Source: Saccoglossus kowalevskii (Eukaryota > Hemichordata > Enteropneusta > Harrimaniidae). Taken from it: a stretch of DNA of 21,546 bases. The stretch covers positions 324,729-346,274 of the forward strand of contig NW_003116949.1 in NCBI RefSeq assembly GCF_000003605.2, in the 5' to 3' direction. This document shows positions 1-8,830 of this stretch, piece by piece; the first letter of the stretch is position 1; each line of letters starts with the position of its first letter. The notes under the pieces are model-generated. The model was not told the origin of the DNA. It searched no databases and worked only from the letters and a program-made list of their open reading frames with translations. A program made the position numbers and the translations under genes.

Positions 1-144
1 CTATTGTGTTCCCGGTAGCTCTTTTTGGGCGGCGAAATAAAAGTAATAAAGTAATAAAATGTACGATTATATATACATAGTTTAAAGGTATACTACACGG
101 CGAAATCATAATATCATGTCGTTCTTTTCAAAATTCAATTTCAG

Positions 145-968
145 AAATTTACAGTTTGATGCCAAGGGATACAATTTACATAACGATTTTGCGGAATCCA
201 ATCATGCAGTTCGAATCCCTCTTCAATTACTACAGACTAGGCGATGTTGTTCGCGTCCGCAGCCTGACAGACCCACTGAGCACCTTTCTGCGATCTCCTC
301 ATTCGTACCCTCGCAATTACTTCACTAAAAACAACTACATGTACGACCTGGGATTTAGCGAAGATGATTGGAATACGCCCGATAAAATACGAGATATTAT
401 CAGAACCGTTGATAAGATATTTGATTTCGTTTTCATATCAGAATATTTCGACGAGTCGTTGATTTTGTTACGGCATGCGATGTGTTGGAGCATCCGAGAC
501 ATCGCTTACTTCAGCGTCAACGTACGCCATCGAAGTTCTACCAGAGCAGTGACCCCCTGGATGGAGCAACAGATAAAAAAGTGGAACGTCGGAGACTACC
601 AACTGTACCGGTACTTCAATAAAACATTCTGGCAAAAGGTTTACAAGTTCGGAATCAAGAGGATGGAAAAGGAGAAGCATGATTTACAGAGAGAAATACA
701 GATCTACATAGAGAGATGTATCGATGACGTCACAGTTAACGGCAAAGGAATTTGGCACTTGGATGGCGTGTATATAAACAGTTATAAATTGAAACCGTCG
801 GCTCGAAATGACGTTGAATGCATTGGCATGACGAAACCGGAACTGACCTTTACACAAGAGCTAGTTTCAAAGCAAAGACGGCGCAATAAAGAATTCAGAT
901 TACAAAACAACGGCACCTTAGGCAGGCCATTTTCACGGATAACCCTAAATGGGGAATTACGTTACTGA
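145..968 (+). CDS. Galactose-3-O-sulfotransferase (Gal3ST family), last coding exon, 5' partial
   Basis: Gal3ST enzymes are Golgi type II membrane proteins that move sulfate from PAPS to the 3-hydroxyl of galactose on glycolipids or glycoproteins. The exon starts after a pyrimidine-rich acceptor ending TTTCAG at 141-144, with two bases that complete a split codon (phase 1). The frame then stays open for 274 codons to TGA at 966-968. Family hallmarks seen: YITILRNPIMQFESLFNYY near the exon start, which is the RNP...S segment expected in the 3'-phosphate-binding part of the PAPS site; DESLILLRHAMCW about 95 residues later; then WSIRDIAYF, GIWHLDGVYINSYKL and ECIGMTKPELTFTQELVSKQ near the C-terminus. 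Family members are usually a little over 400 residues, so the membrane anchor and the 5'-phosphosulfate-binding loop must be in exons left of the window. A possible N-glycosylation site (NKT) lies mid-exon. The family is clear; which paralogue (cerebroside- or glycoprotein-type) is not. Confidence 0.9.
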
Positions 969-975
969 ATTCACT

Positions 976-981
976 AATAAA
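976..981 (+). other. Poly(A) signal AATAAA of the Gal3ST gene
   Basis: A canonical AATAAA lies 8 bases after the Gal3ST stop codon, and a second lies at 1022-1027. Either could end the transcript, giving a very short 3' UTR. The positions are seen; their use is inferred. Confidence 0.5.
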
Positions 982-3047
982 CAGTCATAATAACATGACT
1001 TGTCTCCCTAACGCAGCTATAAATAAAATGAGACGCCTAGCTAATGATTTAATTTGGATTTACTTTTAAAATTAAACAGTTTTTCAAAATTGGAGGTGAC
1101 ATTTCAACTAGTCTAATGCGAATGAGTCTGTATGCTCCCAGATTCAAATGTAACATCATTTGTTTTCAGTAAGCATGTGGAAAATATCCCCTTCTATGTT
1201 AGGAATTGTAGTTTTAAATGAAATTATCATAAATTAAGTGGAAATAACTGTAAATGAATGGAAGTTCCATGGATTACCATGGTATAGAGGGTCTCCAATG
1301 AGTGACCGTGTGACGTTTGATTTACTTATTGAATAGATTTCATTGAACGGGTGAAGTAATTATTAAAATTCGGAGCATATGAGAATAGCAGTACGAGTTT
1401 ATATCGAAGTGGTTATTTCATGTAACTGGTCAACGGTTCTTAGCGCGTTCTTTATTCATTTGCATACACTTCACCGAAAAATTATAGGTACCGCGAATTT
1501 TATGTTGCTTGTTATGGGGAAAGCTTTAGCTACACACTGCTAACTTATTTACGGTCTCATTCTTTCAGCTGAGTTTTACACATTTTGTGAAAATTTCGAT
1601 ATTCGGAAAAATTAATCGCAATTTAACAAAAAAAAATATACCTTGGTGAATATTAATTATATACTAGTTATTCACCAAGGTGCCTGAACAATATTTGAAG
1701 ATAACACCACAAATGTATTGACCAATCAAATTATTATTAGCCCACTTTACGTCGGATGGTGGTAACATATCACGTGGAACAGACATGATGCATGAGATAA
1801 AATATTGTCAGTGTTTTTTTCCTGCGTAATGTATAGTATGTGGGTTTTTTTCTTTATATAATGTATTGGTACCAGAGAGATCTGAGGCAAAGACACAATA
1901 ACATATGTAAATCAGAATATCTTTTATCACACTTTGCTCTTCAATAATCGCAATATACCTGTATTTTTGCTTTGTCACATCTGTTTCATTTTTGGTGAAA
2001 TATAAATATATTTAACTCCAACACATTCCTATTGTTGCTTGAATGTATATGAATGACAATCCTATTTGCCAAGTATTTTTTGTTCAATCTGAGGTTGAAT
2101 ATGCAACTAAAGTAAAAACCCTTATAATCAATTGTAGCTATGTACCACGTAAGCATATTGTTAATTCGAGTCCAAAACAAGTATATTGATAATGCCCATA
2201 TGACGGATTTCCCTTGTCCCTGTACAAATGTATTCATACAAACAATGCTATGCCTAATATATTTTTTGACAAATAGTTTTAGCGAGTGCGATCTAAACAA
2301 ATCAATTATTCCAATCTTACAAAACTATAATTTAAAAACTTATAACAAAAAATTTAAAACTATCGGCACGCAACATTCTATAGTTTAGAAAAATGGCTGG
2401 GTTGAAAACAAATGTTATACATATCGGTAAGAAAAATTATATCATTATTATTCAGGTCATATAATTGGGCTATTAGGAATACGCTGATTACATCAGTCAA
2501 GTTCAGGGTTCACGTTATATCAGTGAAAGCCACAGACTTACCAAATGCATTAGAACGACTAATGTAAAGCTATATACTATGCAATCACAGCAATGTATCT
2601 ACAGGTGATATACACTGATATACAATGATACCCTATTCGTGAGACAGATGAGAATACATCTAAATTTATTTATTTATTATTATCGAACACGTCGTCATCT
2701 TTGCTATAGAGTACACAACAGCTTTGAATAACAGAAGATAGTATAAATATATACTGACAAAAATGAAGAGTTACAATTTTTTTCGAAGAGTAGGCATAAA
2801 TGTTATACTGCCTGGACATTCAATCAAAAACCGGTGAAGACAACTTTTCTTTATTGCAAAATAAATAGGTATTCATCTACAAGAGGTATGTGTCTACACA
2901 GTTTAGTTTACATTACTTTTGTCCAGTTATTAAAAACATTAAATCAATATGTGTTAGATTAGTATAAAAATAAGAGAGGGTATTTCAGTTTATGAGAAAA
3001 TTACAAGAAACTGGATTTGAAGTCACTCCAAAAGCCCTTGTCAAATT
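982..3047. other. Intergenic, AT-rich, no convincing gene
   Basis: This is the first part of the gap between the two convergent glycan genes. It holds the hairpin at 1640-1681. The open frames at 1986-2300 and 2140-2388 overlap antisense, are AT-driven and match no family that I know, so I treat them as chance. Confidence 0.6.
1640..1681. repeat. Perfect inverted repeat, 13-bp arms, 16-bp loop
   Basis: ACCTTGGTGAATA at 1640-1652 is the exact reverse complement of TATTCACCAAGGT at 1669-1681, around an AT-rich 16-base loop. There is no T-run suggesting a terminator role. It may be the remnant of a small foldback element or a binding site for a dimeric protein; the function is unknown. Confidence 0.75.
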
Positions 3048-3178
3048 GCGCGGGAATTGAGTCCCAAGCGACAATAACAACACACGCTAAAAACGTTAAG
3101 TCTCATGGGTAGACGCTTGTTTGTAAACAATGACACGCTATGGCCATCTGACACATGCGCAGGTGACGACTCCCCCGC
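3048..3178 (-). mobile_element. TTAA MITE family 1, copy lacking one terminus
   Basis: This segment aligns with the reverse complement of the full-length element at 21196-21360. Shared blocks include GGGAATTGAGTCCCAAGCGA, ATGGGTAGACGCT, TGTAAACAATGACACGCTAT and GCGCAGGTGACGAC. The distal terminal repeat is present up to CCCCGC, but its flanking TTAA is degraded to GTAA. The opposite terminal repeat is missing or replaced. It is a non-autonomous element with no coding capacity. Confidence 0.8.
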
Positions 3179-4136
3179 AGTAACTGGGACAATGTAAATG
3201 AATGTAAAACATACACAACACTGCTATTTGTGCAAAAAATATCCTGTCTTGGTGATTTCGAGCAATAATAATGTTTTAATCAAAAATTTGGCTTTTTCAG
3301 GGCACCGTATTTTTTTTTATAAGCTGCCATATCTAGCTTTCTAAATAAATCGCACATATTGTAATTTAATAGACATCTTTATCAGGTACTAGCTCATTTA
3401 AAAGCGTGATGTTTATGAACGTGTCGATTCTGCGTATAAAAGATCATATGTCATGATATGATTTAACAAATAATAGTTACATATTACGGTAATATATGTG
3501 ATTAGTTCTAGTAGTAATACTCGTAACAGTAGCGGAATATAGTGATCACAAAACTATTTTTATAACAACAGCAAAGCTCGTGTAACAGTGATATGAAAAG
3601 TATCGGATACGGTAACACACGACAAAAATTAATTACCTCCTCAAATATAATATTGTGATAACCTGCTACCTTTATTATTGTACCGAGTAATGTAAAACCC
3701 TTCTAACAAACTTTGTTTTCTTTTAGATTTAGATTTTTCACTGCCTGACATTTTCAAATATGATCGTTCGGCTGTTACATTGTTATCTCCGCTGTTCGTA
3801 GTTTTTTGTATTTTTTTTTTTTTTTTTAGAATTCGCAATGTATTTCTAGAACGCATCCATCTTGACACCTCTTGTGCAATCGTTTTACAGTTAAGAAGGT
3901 GACGTAATATCATCTGGACTACAGTAAATATTATGCTAGTAAGCATAGTTGAAACACTAAATATAACACTCTACATATATCTATTCTTCTCAGTGCATGA
4001 TGTATACAGCTATTGATGCTAGATAGTCATTATTGTCAAAATCGGACTGACTGTGTTTAATTATACCAGATTTGGTTGAAAATAGACAAATTACTTTTTT
4101 CAGATAATAATTGAATTCTAAACTGCCTGGAGTTCG
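3179..4136. other. Intergenic or 3' UTR of the minus-strand GalNAc-transferase gene
   Basis: On the minus strand, ATTAAA at 4056-4061 lies about 80 bases beyond the GalNAc-transferase stop codon and is the nearest poly(A)-signal variant. AATAAA (plus-strand TTTATT) at 3671-3676 is a further candidate, so part of this region may be 3' UTR. The 101-codon minus frame at 3641-3946 runs through a homopolymer tract (a plus-strand T-run near 3812) and shows no family features. Confidence 0.5.
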
Positions 4137-5747
4137 TCAATCTTTCGAACCAATCTCTTCTTTCAATTTATCGGGCAAATACTCAGCCCAGTTAAAGCAC
4201 TTCACATTATTCTTATAAACAGAGTAAAGCATCCAATCCTGAAACGCTTTGACGTCGAAATATTGGTATCGGTAACGTCCATGTTTTGTGTATGCCGCCC
4301 TCTCGTGAAACACAGTGACATCATCGCAGGAAGCCACGCGCAACTTTCCGAGGCCATCCCAAAAGAATTCATGGTGTCCAAATCTCGCGAGATGAGGATC
4401 GAAACCTATGCTTCTCGCGGATAAAGTTTTCGCCATGAAGAAATTGATGACTTCGTCAGCGAGTCTACATCCCGGTGCCCCCGCCAAGGGGTATGCGCCG
4501 GATTTACGTTGCAGACAGTAACCTTCATTGGACAACGATCTTATGTGTATGTTATTGTAAGTCTTGGCAATGGGACCTTTCCTTGGATCAGAATCTATCA
4601 TCCCAGAAACCAGATCAATTTTCAAAACTGGGTTCTCCAGTTTTTCCAGCATTAGCTCCAGTCGTGTATTCTCCGTGAAAATAAAATCGTCGTCAATCCA
4701 TACAAAGTATTTTGTTCGGACCTGACTCAGGACGAGATTCCTTCCAGCGAACCATCCAGTAGCAAAGGGCATTATGTAGTGGAATACGTTAGGGTACACT
4801 AATGCTTCTGGCACTTCCGAGTCGTCTGCAATAATTATGGTAATATTCGGATAAAACTCACGAACACTCGTTATCATTTTCCGAGCTGCTTCGTATCGTT
4901 CAAAAGTTTTGCAGACGACGGTCACTTTCTTGCTGATATGGTCGCTGGGGGCGATGTTGTACAATCTCGGGTAAGGCTTTCGAATTATGTGTATATTTAT
5001 TTTGAATTCATAATCTAGAATTGAGAGGCGAATGATATCACGTGCATTGATGACGTATTTTGTACTTTTGTAGAGTATGTTGGTTAGCACATTGTTTACT
5101 CGTTCAATATCTAAGCCGCTGTGAAATTCTAGTGTCAGTCTGTGACTATCGTTTCCAATGCAGCGTATACCGTCCTCGATTATATGGTTATGCGATCCAA
5201 GATAAATGTTGCCATACCTACTCTGTGATTCAAATGTCAACTTAAAGTCGATTTCCTTGAAAAGGTAGTTCCAGAACAACGGGTGAAATGCCAGGCCAGA
5301 AAGTGAAGTTGATTGCAGCGGCTCCACCGTCAGACCACTTCCTGGAATGTCCATCGGCATCAACGATGGACACACGACAAATGGTTCTTCCCGCTCTTCT
5401 TGAATATTATTCCATTCAATAAATTGAGTTTCCTGCTTTTTCTTATCACTTCGCTCAGTTAAACTCCATATGTAATTAAGTCCTGTGGGTTTACATTCGC
5501 ACATGTCGCCCTCAATGGCGATTCGTTTTTTCAAGTTTTTTTCGCGTATTTCTTTATCGTCACTAGCAACATTTTGCCATAATTGACGCAGTAAGGGCCG
5601 CAATACATAATCATTGTCTAATTGGTGCTTAGTAGGAAGTGTAACTTCGTGCTCTGCAGTGTACATTATTTTCTCGCTGTTCAGTACAACCAAAACAACC
5701 CCTAAGACACCACACGTGATGAAAGCTTCCCTTTGGGAAAAGGCCAT
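4137..5747 (-). CDS. Beta-1,4-N-acetylgalactosaminyltransferase (GT12, B4GALNT1/2-like), complete
   Basis: The GT12 family transfers GalNAc from UDP-GalNAc in beta-1,4 linkage to galactose on glycolipids (GM2/GD2 synthase) or glycoproteins (Sda/Cad) in the Golgi lumen. The product has 536 residues, close to vertebrate B4GALNT1 (about 533). In order: a short cytosolic tail, a signal-anchor helix at about residues 10-22 (TCGVLGVVLVVL), a luminal stem, and a GT-A catalytic domain from about residue 270 (KKVTVVCKTFERYEAARKMI). The metal-binding acidic motif is YFVWIDDDFIFTENTRLE, with IDDD at 351-354. A GT12-type C-terminal block follows (GFDPHLARFGHHEFFWDGLG, 448-467). Possible N-glycosylation sites are NDS 199-201 and NIT 301-303. 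The ATG at 5747 has a good context (GAAATGG), and an in-frame stop lies upstream beyond the presumed 5' UTR acceptor. The coding region is one exon, whereas vertebrate orthologues have several, so retrocopy ancestry or intron loss is possible. There are no frame breaks. B4GALNT1 versus B4GALNT2 type is not resolved. Confidence 0.92.
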   Translation of the reverse strand: MAFSQREAFITCGVLGVVLVVLNSEKIMYTAEHEVTLPTKHQLDNDYVLRPLLRQLWQNVASDDKEIREKNLKKRIAIEGDMCECKPTGLNYIWSLTERSDKKKQETQFIEWNNIQEEREEPFVVCPSLMPMDIPGSGLTVEPLQSTSLSGLAFHPLFWNYLFKEIDFKLTFESQSRYGNIYLGSHNHIIEDGIRCIGNDSHRLTLEFHSGLDIERVNNVLTNILYKSTKYVINARDIIRLSILDYEFKINIHIIRKPYPRLYNIAPSDHISKKVTVVCKTFERYEAARKMITSVREFYPNITIIIADDSEVPEALVYPNVFHYIMPFATGWFAGRNLVLSQVRTKYFVWIDDDFIFTENTRLELMLEKLENPVLKIDLVSGMIDSDPRKGPIAKTYNNIHIRSLSNEGYCLQRKSGAYPLAGAPGCRLADEVINFFMAKTLSARSIGFDPHLARFGHHEFFWDGLGKLRVASCDDVTVFHERAAYTKHGRYRYQYFDVKAFQDWMLYSVYKNNVKCFNWAEYLPDKLKEEIGSKD

Positions 5748-5788
5748 TTCTAAATTTATCGCTGAAACACCACTGGTCTGTCGACAAT
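5748..5788 (-). other. 5' UTR segment after a splice acceptor, GalNAc-transferase gene
   Basis: On the minus strand, TTTACCTTGCAG ends just before 5788 and looks like a 3' splice site. It leaves 41 bases of 5' UTR before the ATG. The upstream non-coding exon and promoter are not identified and would lie at higher coordinates. Confidence 0.5.
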
Positions 5789-7156
5789 CTGCAAGGTAAA
5801 TTTAACACTGTAAAAAAATAAAAACATGTTCAATTTATTGGATAGTGCATTAGATGTTCTTAAAAATGACCCGCGGTTGTGTCGAACTCTCGTAACGGAA
5901 ATTGAACATGTATCGCAATGACTGTATATAAATAATTAAATATTGGGTTGGGTCACATATTCAAAATGATACAAATGCATTGTACGTACTTCAATGCACC
6001 TTCTTTGTGGGTTTAATATAAACTAGCGTGATTGTGAAAGTATATATCATCATGTTCGATGTAGAACAAAAGCGAATATAGTAGAATATCTGCATAACGT
6101 TATTAAATTAACTATTCGAGTGAGTAGACTGAAATTCGACTTGAAACGCGCCGAGAGGGAGCCTGAATGCGGCGGATGAAATCGGTGTCTCGCATAGTAC
6201 TAATAATACTTAATCGTACGTAGGGCGATATTGACAACAATCGGTACACGTACGTGTTTAATACATGACATATTAGCATGATATATTTATATAGGGAAAA
6301 TCTATTCACAACAACTTCATTTCGAGAGCCAAGTAAATCCCCCAACATTTAGCACTAACGATTTTTGCACTGGTCAAGTTACCTACCTTCTACGAAGCGG
6401 TTGAAGTGGAATAAGAGAAGATTGCTTTACATATTGGTGGTAAAGTAGACTGCTATTACAGATAGTGATTGCAAGGGCAAACTACCACTCATTATACAAT
6501 GACACTCTGGTCGCAGCTGTTACACGGCGACAGCAACATGCCACTTGCCATGCATACGTCGAAATGATACGTGTGTGCTGGCAATTATTATACGATGCAT
6601 CATTTATGTAAGCTATATGTTACTGCACTATTATTTCAAAAATAATTTTATTGACGCAACAACAGAAAATGAGAACGCCAATCCTTTCATTTAATCACAC
6701 GCCACCGTTTCTATCGCCCGCTAGTGACAAAGTAAGGCTATGGCGGAAATATTCAACACAATGTAGATAGAGGGCGCAATTAATTAACAACACTTTGTCC
6801 CGGAGGATAGTTTTTTTTTATTTAAAGGAAACTGTATTTTCAGAATAAAATGACTCATTAACATACGTAATTGTTATTTCGACATATCTATAACAAAAAA
6901 AAACTTTTAAGTTGAGTGATTCAATTAATAGAAACTGTATTTTGATAATAAAATGACTGCATCGTTTTATTACGCACCAATAATAGATTATTTTGAAATT
7001 GTGCATGACTAAACACGGCAGAGCAGGATTACCGACGGGTAGCTGAGCTCGATGTAACCGAGTATTGTATAAATGCATTAGCTTGTCATTATACATCCTT
7101 TCGATCTGACTATGACCTTCGTTTTCAAACAAGTACGGAATATTTGGAATATCATG
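5789..7156. other. Non-coding; probable 5' intron/upstream region of the GalNAc-transferase gene
   Basis: No coding exon with acceptable borders was found. The minus-strand open frames at 6112-6348 and 6818-7237 have no recognisable domain; the second runs into the repeat that starts near 7157. The region presumably holds the first non-coding exon and promoter of the GalNAc-transferase gene, which I could not place. Confidence 0.45.
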
Positions 7157-7545
7157 TATTATTATACATCTTTCACCGTATACACCATAAGTTACAGCGT
7201 GCCGGCAATTTTGCGGTATTTTACGCGGTATTTTCATTCTACCATATTAGGAAATGTGAATTCCAAATATGGAATGATTACGCGCATGAGCGTCCTCTAA
7301 TATTAAAAACAAATATGGCTGCCACCACAAAGAAGTTCGCGTATTCTGTTCTAAACTTTTTGGATTTCGGCATTCCCATGATGTATCCTTGGAAGGAAAA
7401 GATGTATAATAATAAGGTTATTGCAAGAATACCTTCAAGTATGCACTCAGACAGTACACCGTCCATCGACCTCCGCTGCGCGTCGGTCGATACTTTCGCT
7501 GTACTGTCTTCGTGCATACTTTGAGGTATCCTCGTAATAACCACA
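7157..7545 (+). mobile_element. Roughly 390-bp interspersed repeat, copy A (non-autonomous element)
   Basis: This aligns along its length with the reverse complement of 17451-17858. Shared blocks include ACACCATAAGTTACAGCGTG, GATTACGCGC, ATGGCTGCCACCA, TTTGGATTTCGGCATTCCCA and TGGAAGGAAAA. Within copy A, ATTATTATACATCTT (7158-7172) is repeated as its exact reverse complement AAGATGTATAATAAT (7399-7413), and a 127-bp palindrome follows. The open frame at 7144-7524 lies inside the repeat and is not conserved: copy B carries an extra 20 or so bases after ATGGCTGCCACCA and an early stop. No transposase is encoded. Confidence 0.8.
7416..7542. repeat. 127-bp imperfect palindrome (long hairpin) in repeat copy A
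   Basis: The left arm starts GGTTATTGCAAGAATACCTT and the right arm, reverse complemented, starts GGTTATTACGAGGATACCTC. Arms of about 57 bases pair with scattered mismatches around a GC-rich centre (CGCTGCGCG). The matching palindrome in copy B spans 17451-17567. This is typical of foldback or MITE-type elements, and such a transcript could also form a long double-stranded hairpin. Confidence 0.8.
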
Positions 7546-7663
7546 TAATAATCGTACTATATACGGAATATACATTCCCTGATGAGGTAGGATGCATACA
7601 CCATGTGCAATACTACAAAATTATGATCCCCGATGTAATCTGTGGATATATCAATGCAGATGT

Positions 7664-7723
7664 ATGATATGATATGATATGATATGATATGATATGATAT
7701 GATATGATATGATATGATATGAT
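7664..7723. repeat. (GATAT)n microsatellite, about 12 units
   Basis: A nearly pure 5-bp tandem repeat. It is followed at 7727-7740 by CTATTATACATCTT, which resembles the terminal motif of the adjacent 390-bp repeat. Confidence 0.9.
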
Positions 7724-7740
7724 TCTATTATACATCTTTC

Positions 7741-8603
7741 TAATACCGATTTGCCCAGCTTTTATGATATTTGAGTTATCTGTTTGCTTGTTTATTGTTG
7801 CTTTACGTTCTTGTTCTTAGTATTTTTGTAACCACGCAGTAAGTGATCACATTATTTCCGATTTTTCAAAGCGAAATATTTTACAGTCATTAACTGACCG
7901 CAAAATATTTATCAACGGTATATCTAAAACATTAGGGTATTCTAAACTGAAATCAACATATCTGAGGCTTAGTGTACCACCATATACCAGTATTCAAAGA
8001 ATGGTAACCAGTAGATGGTTATTAATTAATTCATTCACTGGGTTTTTAGTTCGCCTTTTCATTGATAAATTACATCCGTAAACATGTGAAATAATAATAT
8101 AAATTGGCAAACTCCTGAACTTAACAATCCAGTAAACATGTTCAAAATAGAGAAATTTAGTACCAGAGAAAATTAAATGGTTTTACAGTACATCGTATTC
8201 TAGCGCTACAAGTCATCCACGCACTCTGCTTTTATTTATAGAGTAAATTATTCAAATTATCACTTTGGAATAATCATTAGTTAGCATGAAGAAGATAGAC
8301 AGTTGTAAGCATGGGTTCTAAATGTGGAGTACTGTGAAATCTTAAAGAGTTTTCATCCAATATTTTAATTTACCAAATGCCCATTAATATATAATCGCAC
8401 GATAAACACTTCATCTTATCATAACTGTCATATCTTATGTACTTATAGCGTCATCGTATTATGTAATCACTTTTGATGGCGATGCTACTGGCCTATTCCT
8501 TAATACGTCAGTTGCGACTATCTACTCTTTTGAGAAACATACAGCGAACCTCCTTCCCCGTGCTAGCTTTATCTGTACAGTTGGTCCTGCCATGCATGTA
8601 ATT
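7741..8603. other. Non-coding, AT-rich
   Basis: No supported exon, RNA gene or repeat was seen on either strand. The minus-strand side just below 8604 could be the 3' UTR of the candidate exon ending there. Confidence 0.5.
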
Positions 8604-8830
8604 TTACGATGCGATGAAAATTTCCGTTACAAGAGAAGCATTGCTGATTTGGTTCAAGTCGAGTCTACGAGCGGAAAGGATTTCTCCATACACCAAACAA
8701 ACATCGTTATCGCAACATATGCAACTGTCGCTGGATTGACGCTCGCCGAGATCGTTAGAATTACCGTAAATTAGAGATAGCGTCTCTGGCTTGATAATAT
8801 CGGATATACTCCAAACAGAATCACGAGGAT
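8604..8830 (-). CDS. Candidate terminal coding exon, unrecognised protein
   Basis: On the minus strand a plausible acceptor (CTAAC branch-like sequence, then ATCCATATTCCAG) precedes 75 open codons plus two bases of a split codon (phase 1), ending in TAA at 8604-8606. The product is polar and of ordinary composition, for example SVWSISDIIKPETLSLIYGN and SARRLDLNQISNASLVTEIF, unlike the hydrophobic Lys/Asn/Phe-rich frames that AT-rich DNA produces by chance. A CxCC cluster (CICC) sits mid-exon. Alternatively it is a stand-alone 81-codon frame from the ATG at 8849. I do not recognise the family and found no partner exon, so this is only a candidate. Confidence 0.3.

Noticed and set aside
207-220. 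CAGTTCGAATCCCT, which looks like a tRNA B-box
   Set aside because: It lies inside the conserved Gal3ST reading frame, and no A-box or cloverleaf can be drawn around it.
3641-3946. 101-codon minus-strand frame containing a Lys run
   Set aside because: The Lys run comes from a homopolymer tract (plus-strand T-run), there is no recognisable domain, and it lies where the 3' UTR of the GalNAc-transferase gene is expected.
4475-5245. Plus-strand frames opposite the GalNAc-transferase
   Set aside because: They are antisense shadows of a clear GT12 coding region.
7144-7544. Open frames of 126 (+) and 88 (-) codons
   Set aside because: They lie within repeat copy A and its palindrome. The reading frame is not kept in copy B, which has an extra 20 or so bases and an early stop.
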